Below, piece after piece: positions 24,349 to 26,954 of a stretch of 26,954 bases of DNA. The stretch spans positions 1 through 26,954 of IMG/VR virus record IMGVR_UViG_3300022591_000057; one strand, 5' to 3'. Numbering within the stretch: position 1 is the stretch's first letter; each line of letters begins with the position of its first letter. A model generated the notes under the pieces. The model saw nothing but the letters and a program-made list of their open reading frames with translations. It was not told the origin of the DNA and made no database searches. This DNA is from a virus. The position numbers and the translations under genes are program-made.

Positions 24349-24934
24349 TTTGTTTTTCCTTTCGCAGTATGTTGACTGCCTTCCTTTGCATCGCTTCGAG
24401 AGTACCCATATCAACGGAGTTTCCGTAGTCAACGAGTTGCCACCCGAGAAACTCACTCTCACCTTCCCCACTAAATATCGGGAGGAGTCTGAATCTACCC
24501 TCATTCGAAATGTATCCGTGAGAACCTTTTGAGATTCCTTCATATGTTACGTCCCATCCAAATTTCTTTGGACGTGGTGCATTAGGCGCAGATTCTACAA
24601 TCTCAAATTCCATTCTGTTCACGTCAATCAGTTTCGCCCAAAATCTCTTCCCCTTGTATGCACCGTTTTTGGAAATGAACGTGACGGAACTGAACTTTGC
24701 GGCACCCTTACGAATGTATACACGGTCAACTCCGAGAATTGTATTTTCCACGATAGTCACTGGGTCACATCTGTCTGGAGAACTACTAAACTCGTACTTG
24801 TATTTCCACGTAGTCGGGTCAAGCAGTCCGTATGCAACTTGGAACTTGTGGTTTCTCCATTCGCGATAGAGATTGAATGTCCACGGTGCGGTCACGCGAA
24901 TTTGGTCGCCTATTTCTGGTATGTAAAGTTGCAT
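24338..24934 (-). CDS. Hypothetical protein (198 aa)
   Basis: Not recognised. The start at 24934 is supported by AAAGGA six bases upstream. The protein is soluble and beta-rich with many aromatics (PWTFNLYREWRNHKFQVAYG, GKRFWAKLIDVNRMEFEIVE, EFLGWQLVDYG) and a basic C-terminus (RKAVNILRKEKQNAK). It begins two bases after the preceding stop and belongs to the accessory operon with NADAR and deformylase. It may act on the host, but nothing in the sequence shows how. Confidence 0.65.
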   Translation of the reverse strand: MQLYIPEIGDQIRVTAPWTFNLYREWRNHKFQVAYGLLDPTTWKYKYEFSSSPDRCDPVTIVENTILGVDRVYIRKGAAKFSSVTFISKNGAYKGKRFWAKLIDVNRMEFEIVESAPNAPRPKKFGWDVTYEGISKGSHGYISNEGRFRLLPIFSGEGESEFLGWQLVDYGNSVDMGTLEAMQRKAVNILRKEKQNAK

Positions 24935-24936
24935 TG

Positions 24937-25143
24937 TCAATCCTTTATATGTTGAAGTTCATCTTCCCATCCGGGTGCAAGTTGATTTGCGAGTGCCATC
25001 GCCGCATCTACTTTCTGATTGAGACGGATGAACGGTTCGATTGCGTTCCAAATATTCTCAACGGATACGGAACTGTTGTTCTCACCTTCAAGTTGAATGT
25101 CGGCGGCAAGAATAATCTTATCAACATAGGTCAATTTTTTCAT
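24937..25143 (-). CDS. Small hypothetical protein (68 aa)
   Basis: Starts at the ATG at 25143, two bases after the preceding TGA, with GGTGAG as ribosome site. It is an acidic, helical protein (MKKLTYVDKIILAADIQLEG, NIWNAIEPFIRLNQKVDAAM). No family is recognised. Its place in a tight operon of small early-like genes supports it as real. Confidence 0.6.
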   Translation of the reverse strand: MKKLTYVDKIILAADIQLEGENNSSVSVENIWNAIEPFIRLNQKVDAAMALANQLAPGWEDELQHIKD

Positions 25144-25145
25144 AC

Positions 25146-25748
25146 TCACCGCCCCCAACCAGATATGTTTTGTTCATCAAATGTCAAATCAATCCGAATG
25201 GACATACCATTTGCGTATCGTGCAAAGGTTTGTTTTTCAAGTGATAATTCTAAAACACCAATACCTGAACCTATACAGATACCACCACCAATTAGACCGG
25301 CAACAAACACGGTAGAATTATTAGAGTTGTTTGCCGCAACTGCAAAATCTAATGCACCCCCCACACATAAAACCACACCAAGAAACGTCAAAGAACTATG
25401 CGGAGAAATGGTTTGAATTGAAATGGGTTTCATTCCATTGATAAGAAGTGAATCTGCATTAGGAAGAAACGGATTGACGAACGGATTGTGGAACGTTTGT
25501 GTGTTGAGTGTAGACGATTCGTTCGTAGTCAATCCACGAACATCATCTGCTGGATACCACTTCGTTTCATCTAATGCGTCACGCAAGACATATCCTCTGA
25601 TGAACCCGGAGAATGCCACACGTTCGACAACCCACACTTTGACTGAATCATCTTTCGTTTTGACAATATCATTCTTATGAAACTCTTGACCAACTGCGGT
25701 CAATGAAAGAATGATTGTAAGAAGTATTGCTCCAAATAACGTTTTCAT
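25146..25748 (-). CDS. Exported membrane protein of unknown function
   Basis: A 200-residue protein from the ATG at 25748, which overlaps the endonuclease stop as TAATG. Residues 1-20 are a signal peptide (MKTLFGAILLTIILSLTAVG) with a probable cut after Gly20 (A-V-G). The mature N-terminal part is beta-rich (NDIVKTKDDSVKVWVVERVA) with a WYPADD segment. A hydrophobic region follows near the middle: LTFLGVVLCVGGALDFAVAA and then VFVAGLIGGGICIGSGIGVL, which could be one or two membrane spans. Such a protein would act in the host envelope, for example in superinfection control or lysis, but no family signature confirms either. Confidence 0.65.
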   Translation of the reverse strand: MKTLFGAILLTIILSLTAVGQEFHKNDIVKTKDDSVKVWVVERVAFSGFIRGYVLRDALDETKWYPADDVRGLTTNESSTLNTQTFHNPFVNPFLPNADSLLINGMKPISIQTISPHSSLTFLGVVLCVGGALDFAVAANNSNNSTVFVAGLIGGGICIGSGIGVLELSLEKQTFARYANGMSIRIDLTFDEQNISGWGR

Positions 25749-26398
25749 TATGTAACCCTTTCTATGATGTTTGTTCGCTGATTGTATCGGTAGAACTCGC
25801 ATTTGAGTTCTTTGATAATCTCTTGCTGCCGGCGAATATCCTTCTCTCGAAGCACTCCGCGCACATAATGACCTGGTTCATCCCACTCAATGACAAGATT
25901 CAGAGACGGTTCATAATAGTCAAGGAAGTATCCGCGCACTTCTTTCTCTCCACCATTGGTGGCATACTGACCGTTCCATCCCATAAACTTATTCAACCAA
26001 TCAAAGTACTCACACGCAGTTGGATTGAAGTTTGCGTATTCGTTTGCACCAAGATTGATTTGATGAATCATCGCAACCCTATTCTGCATCCGTCTATCTG
26101 GATTTTCGAATGATTTCCGAACAGATGCAGAAATTCGTTTACGTACTTCAGGTCTTGATGATGGATTTCCATTTCGTTTGATTCTATCACTCGCCTTTGT
26201 TCCCATCTTCTGTCGTGTTTTGTCCGAACGAATCCACGTCTTATTCCAATGCGACAACTTCTTACTTCGCGAACGTGGAAATGCAAGTGCGTCAGGAAAC
26301 ATCACCCTATACTCTTTGAAAGTAAGATTATGTTGCTGAAGATGGCGCATATGTATCTGTTTCAGTTTCTTACCACATATTTGACACGTTACTTTCAT
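25748..26398 (-). CDS. EDxHD-type homing endonuclease with zinc finger
   Basis: A 216-residue freestanding homing endonuclease starting at the ATG at 26398, which overlaps the deformylase stop as ATGA. The N-terminus is a C2H2-type finger: C5-x2-C8, then H19 and H23 (CQICGKKLKQIHMRHLQQHN), followed by a helix with FKEYRVMFP. The middle is basic with NUMOD-like repeats (RKRISASVRKSF). The C-terminal nuclease domain reads NGGE (Glu151), LDYYEP (Asp160), LVIEWDEPGH (Glu171, Asp173, His177), then KDIRRQQEIIKELKCEFYR. These residues match the Vsr-like EDxHD family, and the site looks intact. Its stop overlaps the next start as TAATG. It is related to the endonuclease at 5447-5980 across the nuclease half. 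Confidence 0.87.
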   Translation of the reverse strand: MKVTCQICGKKLKQIHMRHLQQHNLTFKEYRVMFPDALAFPRSRSKKLSHWNKTWIRSDKTRQKMGTKASDRIKRNGNPSSRPEVRKRISASVRKSFENPDRRMQNRVAMIHQINLGANEYANFNPTACEYFDWLNKFMGWNGQYATNGGEKEVRGYFLDYYEPSLNLVIEWDEPGHYVRGVLREKDIRRQQEIIKELKCEFYRYNQRTNIIERVT

Positions 26399-26949
26399 TT
26401 TCCGCAACACCTTTTGTATTTCTTTCCGCTCCCGCAGGGGCACGTCTCGTTACGACCAATTTTGTCTTTTCCTATGTTTGCTTCCTGCGGAACGGATTTT
26501 GCAATCCTATCAAACATAAGTATACCATCGCAATGGTCCAGTTCGTGTTGGAACACAATCGCATCTTCATCCGTAAGAACTGACGTGTGTATCTCTTCAT
26601 CTTCACCACGGAACTTGACGGTGATTTCCTTCGGACGATTCGTGCGAACGTCAATTCCGGGGAAGGACAGACACCCTTCCTTATAGAACATACGTTCCTC
26701 ACTCATTTCAGTGATGGACGGATTGACGTATATGTTCCATCCCTTCACACCCGCTTCGCCGGTGGAACCATACGCAACAAACACCCTCTGTCGTATGTCA
26801 ATCTGCGGCGCGGACAGTCCGAGTGCTTTCTTGTTTCCACCAACCGCCTCCACTTCCGCGAGAAGTTGGTCTGCAATCACCTTACCACTTGCGTAGTCAA
26901 TACAACCTACCGACATCATCTTGAGTTTCTTTTCGTCTCTGATTATCAT
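26395..26949 (-). CDS. def: Peptide deformylase with C-terminal SEC-C motif
   Basis: A 184-residue protein with all three deformylase motifs: GLSAPQ (44-49), EGCLS (91-95) and HELDH (135-139). Cys93, His135 and His139 bind the metal and Glu136 is catalytic. The enzyme removes the formyl group from new proteins. Phage versions are known, for example in cyanophages. Residues 164-183 add a SEC-C zinc motif, IGRNETCPCGSGKKYKRCC, as found at the end of SecA; it binds zinc and may direct the enzyme to ribosomes or partners. The ATG at 26949 is only five bases from the window edge, so the ribosome site is not visible and an earlier start cannot be excluded, though the N-terminus looks complete. Confidence 0.93.
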   Translation of the reverse strand: MIIRDEKKLKMMSVGCIDYASGKVIADQLLAEVEAVGGNKKALGLSAPQIDIRQRVFVAYGSTGEAGVKGWNIYVNPSITEMSEERMFYKEGCLSFPGIDVRTNRPKEITVKFRGEDEEIHTSVLTDEDAIVFQHELDHCDGILMFDRIAKSVPQEANIGKDKIGRNETCPCGSGKKYKRCCGK

Positions 26950-26954
26950 TATAC

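Noticed and set aside
24349-24543. Longer N-terminus for the 67-residue gene
   Set aside because: The extension overlaps the preceding gene almost entirely, and the ATG at 24348 has a good ribosome site.

Overview
This window reads as the late structural region of a large contractile-tailed (myovirus-type) bacteriophage with T4-like morphogenesis genes. Every gene I can support lies on the minus strand, so transcription runs from high to low coordinates. Most starts have a strong GGAGAA-type ribosome binding site. Neighbouring genes repeatedly share TAATG or ATGA stop/start overlaps. I saw no tRNA, rRNA, CRISPR array or insertion sequence, and no gene-free stretch longer than about 150 bases. 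The host cannot be named from this sequence. The Shine-Dalgarno sites argue against a Bacteroidetes-type host.

Layout in transcription order. (1) 26949-23693, an accessory operon: peptide deformylase with a SEC-C zinc tail, an EDxHD homing endonuclease, a signal-peptide membrane protein, three small unknown genes and a NADAR-family N-glycosidase. (2) 23673-20788, a cassette with an 894-residue beta-helix/Ig/FN3/SH3 surface protein, flanked by two near-identical 67-base terminator repeats. (3) 20716-16995, neck genes: gp13-like, an unknown 282-residue gene, gp14-like and gp15-like (tail terminator). (4) 16934-14125, a glycosylation pair: a glycosyltransferase-methyltransferase-glycosyltransferase fusion that ends in half of a GT9-type enzyme, followed by the other half as its own gene. 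(5) 14064-9868: a coiled-coil protein, tail sheath, a zinc-ribbon protein and tail tube. (6) 9751-8731: a gp26-like assembly protein with an overlapping partner frame behind a run of seven T. (7) 8659-172: a small helical protein, tape measure, a second EDxHD endonuclease, a tube-like adaptor, a LysM baseplate protein, a hub-like protein and an unknown protein. (8) 115-1, the start of a PIN-domain protein cut by the window edge.

The structural genes together build the neck, sheath, tube and baseplate hub. The order gp13, 14, 15, 18, 19 follows T4, but glycosylation genes sit where T4 has its terminase genes. The block tape measure - adaptor - LysM - hub follows the order common to contractile tails. 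Gene groups are separated by short hairpin terminators and by a recurring motif (minus strand [GCT]ATATTTAT[AT]) found 29 to 51 bases before six start codons. I propose this motif as the phage's own late promoter. It reads as the reverse complement of the T4 late promoter core.

The strongest leads are that promoter motif, the split GT9 enzyme, the possible +1/-2 frameshift in the gp26-like gene, the repeat-flanked fibre cassette, the two seamlessly inserted related endonucleases (one with a changed motif residue), and the NADAR protein as a possible anti-defence factor.
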